From the NCBI GenBank assembly GCA_018894775.1, contig JAHIPG010000137.1:1-11606 (forward strand): a stretch of DNA of 11,606 nucleotides. Direction: 5' to 3'. The stretch is from Nanobdellota archaeon (GTDB lineage: Archaea > Nanobdellota > Nanobdellia > SCGC-AAA011-G17 > VGLX01). Below, one piece after another: positions 5,053 through 11,606 of the stretch. Position 1 is the first letter of the stretch. Every line of letters begins with the position of its first letter. The notes under the pieces are model-generated. The model was not told the DNA's origin. It saw nothing but the letters and a program-made list of their open reading frames with translations, and searched no databases. Both the position numbers and the translations under genes were made by a program.

Positions 5053-8000
5053 TTAATCAAACAACCGTTTAAAGATGATGGGTTCTAATTTATTTTTAAC
5101 TTTACTATTAGACGTATAAAAGTTTAATGCCTTCTTTATTGACTTTTCCAATTCTTTTAGAATGTTAGAATAATCTTTAGTTATTCTGCGGAGTTCATCT
5201 TTATCATAAGGAATAATAGTTATTTGTTTTTTATTTAATATTAAAAATTTGATATAATTTGCTTGACTCACAGATTCTGCTTTGATTATTTTATCATCTG
5301 CTTTAACATAAAAACCGTATAGAAGATCCGATGCGACAAATACATTATCTGCTTTAGGTAATTCTATTTCTTTAGTTTTAGTTTTAGGGTTTATAAAATC
5401 ATTTGGAAACTCTTTTAGTTTAGACTTGTCAATCTCGTTTATGACATTCTCTATAATCGCTTCTTCAGATAGAGTTTTAGTATCTTTTTTGTTTTCAAGA
5501 CTTGAAGCAATCTGATATCTAGCTTTTACTAACTCTCTTGTTTTAGAATAGATTTCTTTTATTTGTTTTTTATCAAATTTTAGAATCTTAAATAGATATG
5601 AATCTAGTTTGATCCTATCCTTTTCTTTCAATTCTTCTTCACAATTTTTTATATTTCTTTTTGACATAGGTTCAAATAAAGATAAAATCTTATCTTTTTG
5701 ACTTTTTGTTAATTTTTCTGCATCGATTATAGGGAAATCTACAATATCATCTTTTACCAATCTGATGGCGCCACCCCCCAAACCCCTTCTTCCAAGAACC
5801 TCTATGTAGAACCATGTTAACGTAGAATTTAATAAAGCGCAATAAATTTTATTGTCGGACTCCTTTATTGTTTCAAGCCCATAAAAATTATGCTCAAATG
5901 GTAGAAGCTTCTCATTAAAGTGGGTTGTATGTCTGTTTCCCCTCAAATCAACCCAGAGAAGATGTGCTTTTTTTAAATTTATTTTGTACCAGGGGTCTCT
6001 CCCTTTGAAAGTGGGCTTTTTATTAATTTTGCTTCTTTCCCCCATTTCTATATAGCCTAAAACCTGCGTACCTTTCAATTTACTTTTTGGTTCTGTTACA
6101 TTCAAAATAGAATATTTATGTTCTTTGGAGTTTATTAGGATAGATTTTATATCCCTTGGGCTCTTTATAACTGGTAAAAGATATTCTTCTTCCAGTCCAT
6201 ATTGTGTTCTTTTTGATTTGTCTATATAAAAGAAATCATTATCTCCTGTAATCATTCCTCCAACTACTTTGATTCTTTTATCTAATCGAGTCATATAGTC
6301 TGACTTTATCAAATCAAAATAAATCTTAGGCGCTCTGAGGTAAAGACTCCATTTTTTTTCATCATATAATTCTTTTTGTTTCTTAGGTATTATTTTTATA
6401 GAAATATCTTCTAAGAATAAATCTCCTTTGTTTATCTTTTTTATTAATGAAATAATTTCATTATATCTCTTTTTTTCTCTTTTTAATGTTATCTCTAACT
6501 CCTCAGACGCTTCTACATGGGAAAAATAGGATTCAAGTTTATCCTTAAATTGAACAAATTTAACAAGGTTATTATCTCTTTTATTCTTCTCAGAACATTT
6601 TTCTAGTATTATTATAGAAGTGTTAATATCTGCATATTCAAACCATCTTTCAATTCCACTTTCAATTATAGCTAAAATTCTATAGTTATCCAAGAAAAAC
6701 TTTTTTAAAGTCTTTCCATAAGTAACATCTAGCCAAGAATTAGAAGTTATATAACCAAATCTTCCTCTCTCCTTCAGAAAAGTTGTATTATGAATAAAGA
6801 AATGTACATAAATAGAAGCCTGACCATCTACAGTAATTCCAAACTCTCCTTTGATGATATTACTTAACTTTTGTTTATATTTTATACCAAATGTTTGAGT
6901 GAGCTCTTCTTGTCTAGTATAGGGAGGATTACCTACTAAACAATCCATCAAAGGAATTTTTACATTAACTAATTTTCCAGACAAACTTTTTGATTTAAAA
7001 TATTCTTTAAATATATGGTTTTGTCTTATATTAAAAAAATCATCATTAATTATTCTTGGATAACTTTCTTTTGCTGATAAATCTTTGATAGTTAAATTAA
7101 TCGAGGTTAGATGCGAAGCAAATTTAGATATATCAAAACCATATAATTCTTGTATTATCTCTTCATGTTTTTTTGTAGGGTATAACATCTTCTTAAGATT
7201 ATAGGCTCTAACCAAGAAAGTACCTGCTCCACAGCTAGAGTCCAAAATTAAGTCGTCAGGACTTCTAATACAGAATCCATTTATAAGGTCAACAATATTT
7301 GAGTCTGTAAAATATTGCCCTAACTTATGTCTTTCATCAGAAGGAATCAAATTTTCAAATATCCTTCCCATAATATCATAATTGACTTTTGAAAAGTCAT
7401 ATTTATCTGAAAGGCTATTTATGAATGAGGCTAATCTAGGGATTATTTCATCTGGAATAGGTATGCTTTCTATAAAGTTAGTGCTATATATTGACTCATA
7501 ATCGATTTTTAAAACGCTTGCTGAATATTTCTTTAATTCCTCATTAAACTTGGTCGAGTCTTCATCTTTTGTAAATCTTATCTCTTCTAAGTCGGGGTGG
7601 TGTACTCTTAGAGCGTTATAAAACAACATTTTATTGACTAATAGTAATAAATATTGTTTAGAAATTTTGTCATAATTATCTAAGTTGTCTTCGAATTTCC
7701 AGCCATGTTCTAAAAACCAAGCTAGGATGTCCTCTTTAAATTTTTCTTTTGTCTTAAAGTTTTTTTGGACTTCAGCACTAATAGAAAAAGAAAACGTGTC
7801 TATTGCTGTCCTTAATAGTTCTATAAAAAATTCATCAATCGGTTTCTTTTTAATTATTATTTTGCCATAATAGATTCTTTCTAATTCGGGAATAACCTCA
7901 CCAAGTCTTTTCTTCAATTGTGAGATTATAATTGGAGATTTTAGATCATTTATGGTCCTCAGTTTGACTAAATCATATTCTAAAACATATTTTTCCATCA

Positions 8001-8343
8001 AAGGAACATCAAGGTCAGCTTTCCAGATTACAAGTTTATTAAAATTACAAGTTCCAAAATATTTTAGATTAAGTCTTGATGCTTTAAGAAAAGCATCTTC
8101 TACAACCTCCGGATCATATGGGTGCCATGAAGTATCTTTAAACTCAATTAAAAAGCCCCCTTTACCTCCTTTATCCATCAATATAAAATCCGGATAACCT
8201 GCTCTATACTGCTGCTCTTTTGCTAATATTCTAGAATCTACAATGGGCGTGTCATTAAACTTTAATGATTTTTCCAGTATTATGTCATGAACTAGTACTT
8301 GAAATTGATTTACAGCAGACCTTTCAACATGTTTAGTAATCAT
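5053..8343 (-). CDS. Type IIG restriction-modification enzyme (fused nuclease and adenine methyltransferase, Eco57I-like)
   Basis: One 1096-aa chain carries cutting, methylating and recognition parts. Residues 1-110 form a PD-(D/E)XK nuclease domain (P51-D52, then E67-F-K69). A helical linker leads to the methyltransferase: LGQYFT (341-346), the AdoMet-binding motif DSSCGAGTF (368-376) and the catalytic NPPY (472-475), which indicates N6-adenine methylation. Residues about 655-880 look like the target recognition domain (VVGGMITGDNDFFYI, GRDPWYKI, ALLNSTLTWFY, GLGGGAIR). The C-terminus is lysine-rich and helical. Length and order fit type IIG enzymes; PglX-type methylases lack the N-terminal nuclease. 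The ATG has a ribosome binding site, GAGGAG at 8353-8358, 9 bases away. The gene is very AT-rich (one 60-base line at 6421 is 18% GC) compared with both flanks, which suggests transfer. The recognition sequence cannot be read from the protein. Confidence 0.9.
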   Translation of the reverse strand: MITKHVERSAVNQFQVLVHDIILEKSLKFNDTPIVDSRILAKEQQYRAGYPDFILMDKGGKGGFLIEFKDTSWHPYDPEVVEDAFLKASRLNLKYFGTCNFNKLVIWKADLDVPLMEKYVLEYDLVKLRTINDLKSPIIISQLKKRLGEVIPELERIYYGKIIIKKKPIDEFFIELLRTAIDTFSFSISAEVQKNFKTKEKFKEDILAWFLEHGWKFEDNLDNYDKISKQYLLLLVNKMLFYNALRVHHPDLEEIRFTKDEDSTKFNEELKKYSASVLKIDYESIYSTNFIESIPIPDEIIPRLASFINSLSDKYDFSKVNYDIMGRIFENLIPSDERHKLGQYFTDSNIVDLINGFCIRSPDDLILDSSCGAGTFLVRAYNLKKMLYPTKKHEEIIQELYGFDISKFASHLTSINLTIKDLSAKESYPRIINDDFFNIRQNHIFKEYFKSKSLSGKLVNVKIPLMDCLVGNPPYTRQEELTQTFGIKYKQKLSNIIKGEFGITVDGQASIYVHFFIHNTTFLKERGRFGYITSNSWLDVTYGKTLKKFFLDNYRILAIIESGIERWFEYADINTSIIILEKCSEKNKRDNNLVKFVQFKDKLESYFSHVEASEELEITLKREKKRYNEIISLIKKINKGDLFLEDISIKIIPKKQKELYDEKKWSLYLRAPKIYFDLIKSDYMTRLDKRIKVVGGMITGDNDFFYIDKSKRTQYGLEEEYLLPVIKSPRDIKSILINSKEHKYSILNVTEPKSKLKGTQVLGYIEMGERSKINKKPTFKGRDPWYKINLKKAHLLWVDLRGNRHTTHFNEKLLPFEHNFYGLETIKESDNKIYCALLNSTLTWFYIEVLGRRGLGGGAIRLVKDDIVDFPIIDAEKLTKSQKDKILSLFEPMSKRNIKNCEEELKEKDRIKLDSYLFKILKFDKKQIKEIYSKTRELVKARYQIASSLENKKDTKTLSEEAIIENVINEIDKSKLKEFPNDFINPKTKTKEIELPKADNVFVASDLLYGFYVKADDKIIKAESVSQANYIKFLILNKKQITIIPYDKDELRRITKDYSNILKELEKSIKKALNFYTSNSKVKNKLEPIIFKRLFD

Positions 8344-8370
8344 CTGTCTAATCTCCTCTTTACATTTTTA

Positions 8371-8412
8371 GTTTATATAGATATTTCCAACCTATACTAA
8401 CACAACTGTGTT
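8371..8412 (-). promoter_or_regulatory. Promoter region and palindrome upstream of the restriction gene
   Basis: CTATATAAAC on the minus strand (8371-8380) is a good TATA box about 30 bases before the ATG at 8343. A start 26 bases on would fall close to or inside the ribosome binding site, so the true start may be slightly different. Upstream, AACACA (8399-8404) and TGTGTT (8407-8412) form a near-perfect 14-bp palindrome, and ATCCATT/AATGGAT (8415-8436) forms a hairpin. The palindrome is placed like an operator. Confidence 0.5.
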
Positions 8413-8436
8413 CTATCCATTCTTCCCATAATGGAT

Positions 8437-8638
8437 GCATACTCTTGCCTTCTATTTAATTTTGCGCCTGCTCTTCATATCCCATCAACTAACCCTTATT
8501 CTCTCATTTCCGCGAAAAACTCTCACTCACGCCCGTCTGCTCCCGTCGTCGCACAAAATGTTTTAAAATCTTCACCCCCCTGCCGAAATTTTGCGCGAAG
8601 TGCGGGAGGAATATAACAGCATTTCAAACGACAGTCCG
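8437..8638. other. GC-richer intergenic stretch with a 10-bp direct repeat
   Basis: This roughly 200-bp stretch between the restriction gene promoter and the broken nuclease gene is visibly richer in G and C than the restriction gene. AATTTTGCGC occurs at 8458-8467 and again at 8587-8596, and GCACAAAAT (8550-8558) is close to its reverse complement. On the minus strand one frame reads like protein (RAKFRQGGEDFKTFC..) but meets three stop codons. It may be a gene remnant or a dispersed intergenic repeat. A plus-strand frame at 8431-8616 has no start signal and is not called. Confidence 0.35.
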
Positions 8639-9540
8639 TTAGGATTTCTTAGTTGCTGAGCGCAGAGTATCTATTTCATCTGCTTTTAGAATAAGCCTTT
8701 CTTGGATTTCAAATTGATTGTTTTCAAAAGAAATGAAGTTGACGTGAAAGTAACGCAGGGGGTAACCTTTTTTAACAGCGGCTTTATAGCTCTCCTTCTG
8801 ACTGAAGACGATGTAAGACTTATCTGCTTTGATCTCAATTATTTCCATCTCCCCTGAAGCAACTGAAATCTCCTTTGGCACCTGCATTCCTTTAAATATT
8901 TCCAAAGAGAACGGGACGGTACTCCGCCTCAAATGTGTTTTAGCGTTGCGGAATCTCCCACCTTTATTTAGCTTGAACAAAATCCCATCTGTAGCAACTT
9001 CGAGAAGCGATAATAACCTGACGGTCTTGTCAAACAAATCTGAATTGGGGTAAACACCTTTTTCCAAAACATTTCCAAAATCTTCCTCGGAATATGTATA
9101 GTAGCATTTTTTATATGGTAATCTTTCCGCATTTCTTTATGGCTTTTAAGCCGTTCGTCAGTTAGTGGTATTTCCTCGCCTGATGCATTATATATTTCTA
9201 TTCTCCCACCCCCCTCCTCTTTCCACGCTTTTTTCCAGTTAATTCTTTTTCCTTGTAGTATCGCAGCATCAATAAAGCTTAATGGAAGTGAAACTGGATG
9301 CAGCGGGTCGAACGAAGCAGAGTATGAATTTGAAAACCGACGCAGTGGGGCTGACAAATCAAAGTAGGACCCGCGCGAGCCAAAGGCTACGAAAACGATG
9401 TCAAAATCTTTTTTAAGTTTGGGAATTAGAACATTATCTATGTAACGGTTAACCAGCCTCTCGGTGATTGCTCCTTTCAAAATATTTAATTCTTTAGGAT
9501 GAAACGAATACTTCTTTCTGTGCTCTCCAAAGTTGTACAT
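8639..9540 (-). pseudogene. Frameshifted gene for a putative PD-(D/E)XK-type nuclease
   Basis: Two overlapping frames join into one coherent protein of about 300 aa. The first runs from the ATG at 9540 to the codons for EMFWK. The second continues with KGVYPNSDLFDKTVRLLSL to the TAA at 8639-8641. The switch lies at a run of five A on the minus strand (9059-9063); six A would restore one frame. The early part has ITERLVNRYI and FVAFGSRGSYFDL. The second part has GEMEIIEIKADKSYIVFSQ followed by GYPLRYFHVNFISFE, where E-I-K (about 236-238 of the joined protein) resembles the E-x-K end of a nuclease core. The exact family is unknown to me. The break may be a true mutation, a sequencing error at a homopolymer, or a programmed slip. 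Its neighbours (restriction enzyme, HEPN protein) suggest a defence role. Confidence 0.7.
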
Positions 9541-9570
9541 TTTTATCCGGTAAAAGCATGGGTTTGCGGT

Positions 9571-9580
9571 TTATTTAATC
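9571..9580 (-). promoter_or_regulatory. TATA-like box of the frameshifted nuclease gene
   Basis: GATTAAATAA on the minus strand is centred about 35 bases before the ATG at 9540, predicting a leader of about 9 bases. No ribosome binding site is visible. Confidence 0.4.
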
Positions 9581-9613
9581 TTCTTGTGAGTTCTTTCTAT
9601 GTGTTTTTTAAGT

Positions 9614-10336
9614 TTATTTTTTAAATTTCCGAATATACTTGTTTATGTACGGAATATCATAACCCATGTTGAGTGAAACATAATCAATTTCTTTCCCGCC
9701 TTCTACGTAAAGTCTAGCTAAAATCTCAATTACTTCTGTAATTAAATCATGTATATTTTGGTCAGTAAGTTTTAGAGGCTGATTATTTTTTTCAATAACA
9801 ATCCCATGCCACACACATCTTTTAAGATTCCAAGAACTCATAATACTATTTGCGTGGCAAATTATATTTCTAGATTGCCTAATAAACTCAAGAATCTCAC
9901 AGGATAAATCATTTTTTATAAAAATCTCTTTTATTTTGTGGTACTCAAGATGTGCTTGCATTTCCATCAGTATAGCCCTGCGATTTCCAATGAGCGTTGT
10001 CTCTCGAACAAAATTATAATCATAACTTCTCTCATTAGGATTGTCTGAATACGCCATTTTGATATTTTCTTTTCTCAATAGTCCTAGATAGAGGTTTACT
10101 TGAATCGGCTCTTTTCCAGCTTTCTTTTCCTCGTTAGAGAAGTAATATGTTTGATGTTTGGTTAGTAATCCAGTTATGTTGTCCAACTGATGAAGAATTA
10201 GTCCTCGGCACAGATGATTTACTATCCATATATACCTCACTTGTATTAATTTAGATAAGGCGTCTCCAATATTTTTTAAATCATTTTCTGTTGGCAGCGA
10301 AGATTTTCTTACTTTATTGCTTTTTGATATTTTCAT
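9614..10336 (-). CDS. HEPN-like protein with RX4H motif, possible toxin ribonuclease
   Basis: This 240-aa protein is mostly helical. FIRQSRNIICHANSIM (about 151-166) contains R156-N-I-I-C-H161, the RX4-6H signature of HEPN-domain ribonucleases, placed at the start of a helix as in that family. HEPN proteins commonly cut RNA in toxin-antitoxin and phage-defence systems. No nucleotidyltransferase antitoxin partner is adjacent, so its control is unclear. The N-terminal half (VRYIWIVNHLCRGLILHQLD) is long for a minimal HEPN toxin and may be a sensing or binding part. The ATG has no ribosome binding site. GTTTAAAT (10358-10365) lies 25 bases upstream and suggests a leaderless transcript. The gene is AT-rich like the restriction cassette. 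The HEPN call rests on one motif and helical context. Confidence 0.65.
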   Translation of the reverse strand: MKISKSNKVRKSSLPTENDLKNIGDALSKLIQVRYIWIVNHLCRGLILHQLDNITGLLTKHQTYYFSNEEKKAGKEPIQVNLYLGLLRKENIKMAYSDNPNERSYDYNFVRETTLIGNRRAILMEMQAHLEYHKIKEIFIKNDLSCEILEFIRQSRNIICHANSIMSSWNLKRCVWHGIVIEKNNQPLKLTDQNIHDLITEVIEILARLYVEGGKEIDYVSLNMGYDIPYINKYIRKFKK

Positions 10337-10357
10337 ATCAATATAGTATCTAACCTC

Positions 10358-10365
10358 ATTTAAAC
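10358..10365 (-). promoter_or_regulatory. TATA-like box of the HEPN-like gene
   Basis: GTTTAAAT on the minus strand is centred 25 bases before the ATG at 10336, in the 42-bp gap after the preceding gene. Confidence 0.4.
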
Positions 10366-10378
10366 AATGTTTTCCACT

Positions 10379-10771
10379 TTATTTAACTTTCCTCTTCCTG
10401 TGCTTCGCTACTCTGAAATGTACCTGCCTGCCAATCCTTCTTTTCTTTTCAGGCTTCTTTCTGTATTCCTCAATAATTTCCTCAATCCCGGGGTACTTCT
10501 GATTAACTTCCAGTACTCTGCTGTGAATTTTCCTCAGCTCATCCCTTACCTTCTCAGCTGAGTATCTGACTTTTGGTTTCCAGTGCCTCATCATACTCAC
10601 AACCATACGCAGGCTTGTTGTAACAGGACCAACATCCAGATAGGTAGTGATATCTATTTTTCCGGTTTTCCTTGCATCTGCTAGGGCTTTCTGCAGAAAA
10701 TCAACCTCTTTCTCAATATCCTCCGGACTTATATTTTCTTTTGATAGCAAGTGTTCAACTGATGTTTTCAT
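10379..10771 (-). CDS. Conserved-looking helical protein with a basic tail, function unknown
   Basis: The ATG at 10771 gives 130 aa; a TTG codon just before it is a less likely start. The protein looks helical throughout (EDIEKEVDFLQKALADARK, YSAEKVRDELRKIHSRVLEV), with TTYLDVGPVTTSLRMVVSMMRHWKP in the middle. It ends in a strongly basic tail (KKPEKKRRIGRQVHFRV, then KHRKRKVK), which suggests binding to RNA or DNA. I recognise no family. Base composition is like the HAD gene upstream rather than the restriction cassette, so it probably belongs to the native chromosome. A TATA-like box overlaps the end of the HAD gene, so it may have its own promoter as well as possible read-through. Confidence 0.75.
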   Translation of the reverse strand: MKTSVEHLLSKENISPEDIEKEVDFLQKALADARKTGKIDITTYLDVGPVTTSLRMVVSMMRHWKPKVRYSAEKVRDELRKIHSRVLEVNQKYPGIEEIIEEYRKKPEKKRRIGRQVHFRVAKHRKRKVK

Positions 10772-10796
10772 CAAAATATTTATCTTTTTCAGAGCT

Positions 10797-10805
10797 ATTA
10801 TATTT
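10797..10805 (-). promoter_or_regulatory. TATA-like box overlapping the HAD stop codon
   Basis: AAATATAAT on the minus strand is centred 30 bases before the ATG at 10771 and touches the last base of the HAD stop codon. With no ribosome binding site in the 33-bp gap, a leaderless transcript is likely. Confidence 0.5.
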
Positions 10806-11485
10806 TAGCATATCTCCAGCAGCTCTGAGAAATCTTTTATCTCGTAGTCTGGTTTATCTGTTCCTAGATCTGATTGAGGCTTCTGCTGCCCGTATTTTGC
10901 GAGAACGGTTTTCATCCCCATCCTTTTAGGTGTTCCTATATCCCTGCTGGGGTTGTCTCCAACCATTATAACCTCATCTGGTTTAACATCCAGTTTTTCG
11001 CAAAGCATTTTGAATGGCATCTCATCATATTTTCCTTTACCAGTATCCTCCTTCGCTACAACAATGTCAAAGAAATGAACGAGCTTCATAGCAGACAATC
11101 TCTGATAAGCCTTCAACCTGGGCGCATCCGTAACAACACCAAGCCTGTATCCCTTCCTTATCAGAGCAATAAGCGTGGGTATAACCTTTGGATATGGTTC
11201 AAGGAAAGCATTCTTTGTCTTAAGATACGCCTGAATGCCCGCTGCAAGTATCCTGTCATCTATTTTCCCAAGTGCATCAAAAAGAAATATAGAAAATGCC
11301 TTGTCTGATTCTATTCCTACATCAAAATAGGTTTTCATAAGTCTTTCTGAGGCATACTCAACAGACATCTTCAATCCTGCATCAACCATTGCTGATGCTG
11401 CCTGCTCGCAGCAGATTTTTTTCAGTTTTATGAAGTCTATAAGTGTGCTGTCAAGGTCGAATGCAACTGCTTTGATTTTAGGCAT
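10805..11485 (-). CDS. HAD-superfamily phosphatase (subfamily IA)
   Basis: The 226-aa protein has all four HAD signatures: DLDST with D10 as nucleophile and D12 as acid/base, T119 in VVTDAP, a lysine in GKGKYDEMPF (about 150-152), and GDNPSRD (G176, D177, D182) for magnesium. A helical cap lies between motifs one and two, as in subfamily IA. Such enzymes remove phosphate from small metabolites in the cytoplasm. The closest group I can name is the archaeal and eukaryotic HAD set that includes glyceraldehyde-3-phosphate phosphatase-like proteins, but the substrate is not set by sequence. The ATG has a ribosome binding site, GAGGA at 11495-11499, 9 bases away, and AT-rich TATA candidates near 11517-11538. 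All catalytic residues are present and the length is normal. Confidence 0.88.
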   Translation of the reverse strand: MPKIKAVAFDLDSTLIDFIKLKKICCEQAASAMVDAGLKMSVEYASERLMKTYFDVGIESDKAFSIFLFDALGKIDDRILAAGIQAYLKTKNAFLEPYPKVIPTLIALIRKGYRLGVVTDAPRLKAYQRLSAMKLVHFFDIVVAKEDTGKGKYDEMPFKMLCEKLDVKPDEVIMVGDNPSRDIGTPKRMGMKTVLAKYGQQKPQSDLGTDKPDYEIKDFSELLEIC

Positions 11486-11532
11486 ACTATCAGTTCCTCA
11501 TATTGCTTTATTGTGTTATATTGTTTTTTATT

Positions 11533-11560
11533 AAAAACAGATATTACTGTATCCGTTTTT
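11533..11560 (-). terminator. Hairpin terminator between the edge gene and the HAD gene
   Basis: On the minus strand AAAAACGGATA pairs with TATCTGTTTTT over a 6-base loop: 11 pairs including one G-T. The arms end in A and T runs in both directions. It begins 7 bases after the stop codon of the gene at the right edge, as expected for a terminator. Confidence 0.6.
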
Positions 11561-11567
11561 CAACTTG

Positions 11568-11606
11568 TTACTTTGAGAAATCCTTCCCCAGTTTCTCAGC
11601 AAAAGC
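11568..11606 (-). CDS. C-terminal end of a gene running off the right edge
   Basis: Reading the minus strand from the edge gives AFAEKLGKDFSK and then TAA at 11570-11568. The residues look like a normal protein end and a terminator-like hairpin follows. An inverted TGAGAAA/TTTCTCA pair in the same bases is probably a by-product of the codons. Twelve residues are too few to name the product. The open frame itself is short enough that chance cannot be excluded. Confidence 0.5.
   Translation of the reverse strand, partial: AFAEKLGKDFSK

Noticed and set aside
8431..8616. Plus-strand frame of 61 codons in the spacer
   Set aside because: It has no start signal, and its composition is explained by the GC-richer intergenic stretch.
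9053..9068. Programmed minus-one frameshifting at the nuclease gene
   Set aside because: The slip site reads G-AAA-AAG, lacking the first A of the usual A-AAA-AAG signal, and no clear downstream stem was found. A mutation or sequencing error is simpler.
11574..11598. Inverted repeat TGAGAAA/TTTCTCA at the right edge
   Set aside because: It falls inside the codons of the gene running off the edge, ahead of its stop, while a better terminator lies just after the stop.
1..11606. tRNA, rRNA or CRISPR features
   Set aside because: I looked for clover-leaf arms with CCA ends, conserved rRNA blocks and regularly spaced identical repeats with unique spacers and saw none. The 42-bp repeat has no spacers.

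Overview
This window most likely comes from an archaeon, probably a euryarchaeote; I cannot name the genus. Several genes have an AT-rich TATA-like box 25-30 bases upstream of their ATG and no Shine-Dalgarno sequence, which is the layout of archaeal leaderless transcripts. Others (719, 1433, 8343, 11485) have a clear ribosome binding site. A secreted lipoprotein carries about 30 N-glycosylation sequons, and the rightmost complete gene is a HAD phosphatase of a type common in archaea. No rRNA, tRNA or CRISPR array is visible.

Region 1 (1-1703) is repeat-rich and gene-poor. A long imperfect direct repeat (74-190 and 359-494) brackets an array of 14 TTACA words, part of which is a 42-bp tandem repeat. 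Two 10-bp inverted repeats follow, the second surrounding the TATA box of a 117-aa protein with a ribbon-helix-helix-like start. A small motif, GTGCCTAAC, recurs five times in one orientation. Its last two copies flank the promoter of a short minus-strand operon. That operon encodes a 64-aa orphan resembling the N-terminus of IS1634-type transposases and an 81-aa protein with four cysteines near its C-terminus.

Region 2 (1954-4332) is one large secreted lipoprotein: lipobox, lamin-tail domain, two phospholipase D/nuclease HKD domains and a C-terminal GWN-type repeat.

Region 3 (4524-10336) looks like a defence island, with every gene on the minus strand. It holds a 1096-aa type IIG restriction-modification enzyme with a tightly linked 175-aa partner. 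Upstream of these lie a putative PD-(D/E)XK-type nuclease gene broken by a one-base frameshift, and a HEPN-like protein with an RX4H motif. The restriction gene is much more AT-rich than the lipoprotein or phosphatase genes on either side, which suggests transfer. How these defence genes cooperate, if they do, is inference from position.

Region 4 (10379-11606) looks like ordinary chromosome: a basic-tailed 130-aa protein of unknown function, the HAD hydrolase, a terminator-like hairpin, and the last 12 codons of another minus-strand gene running off the right edge.
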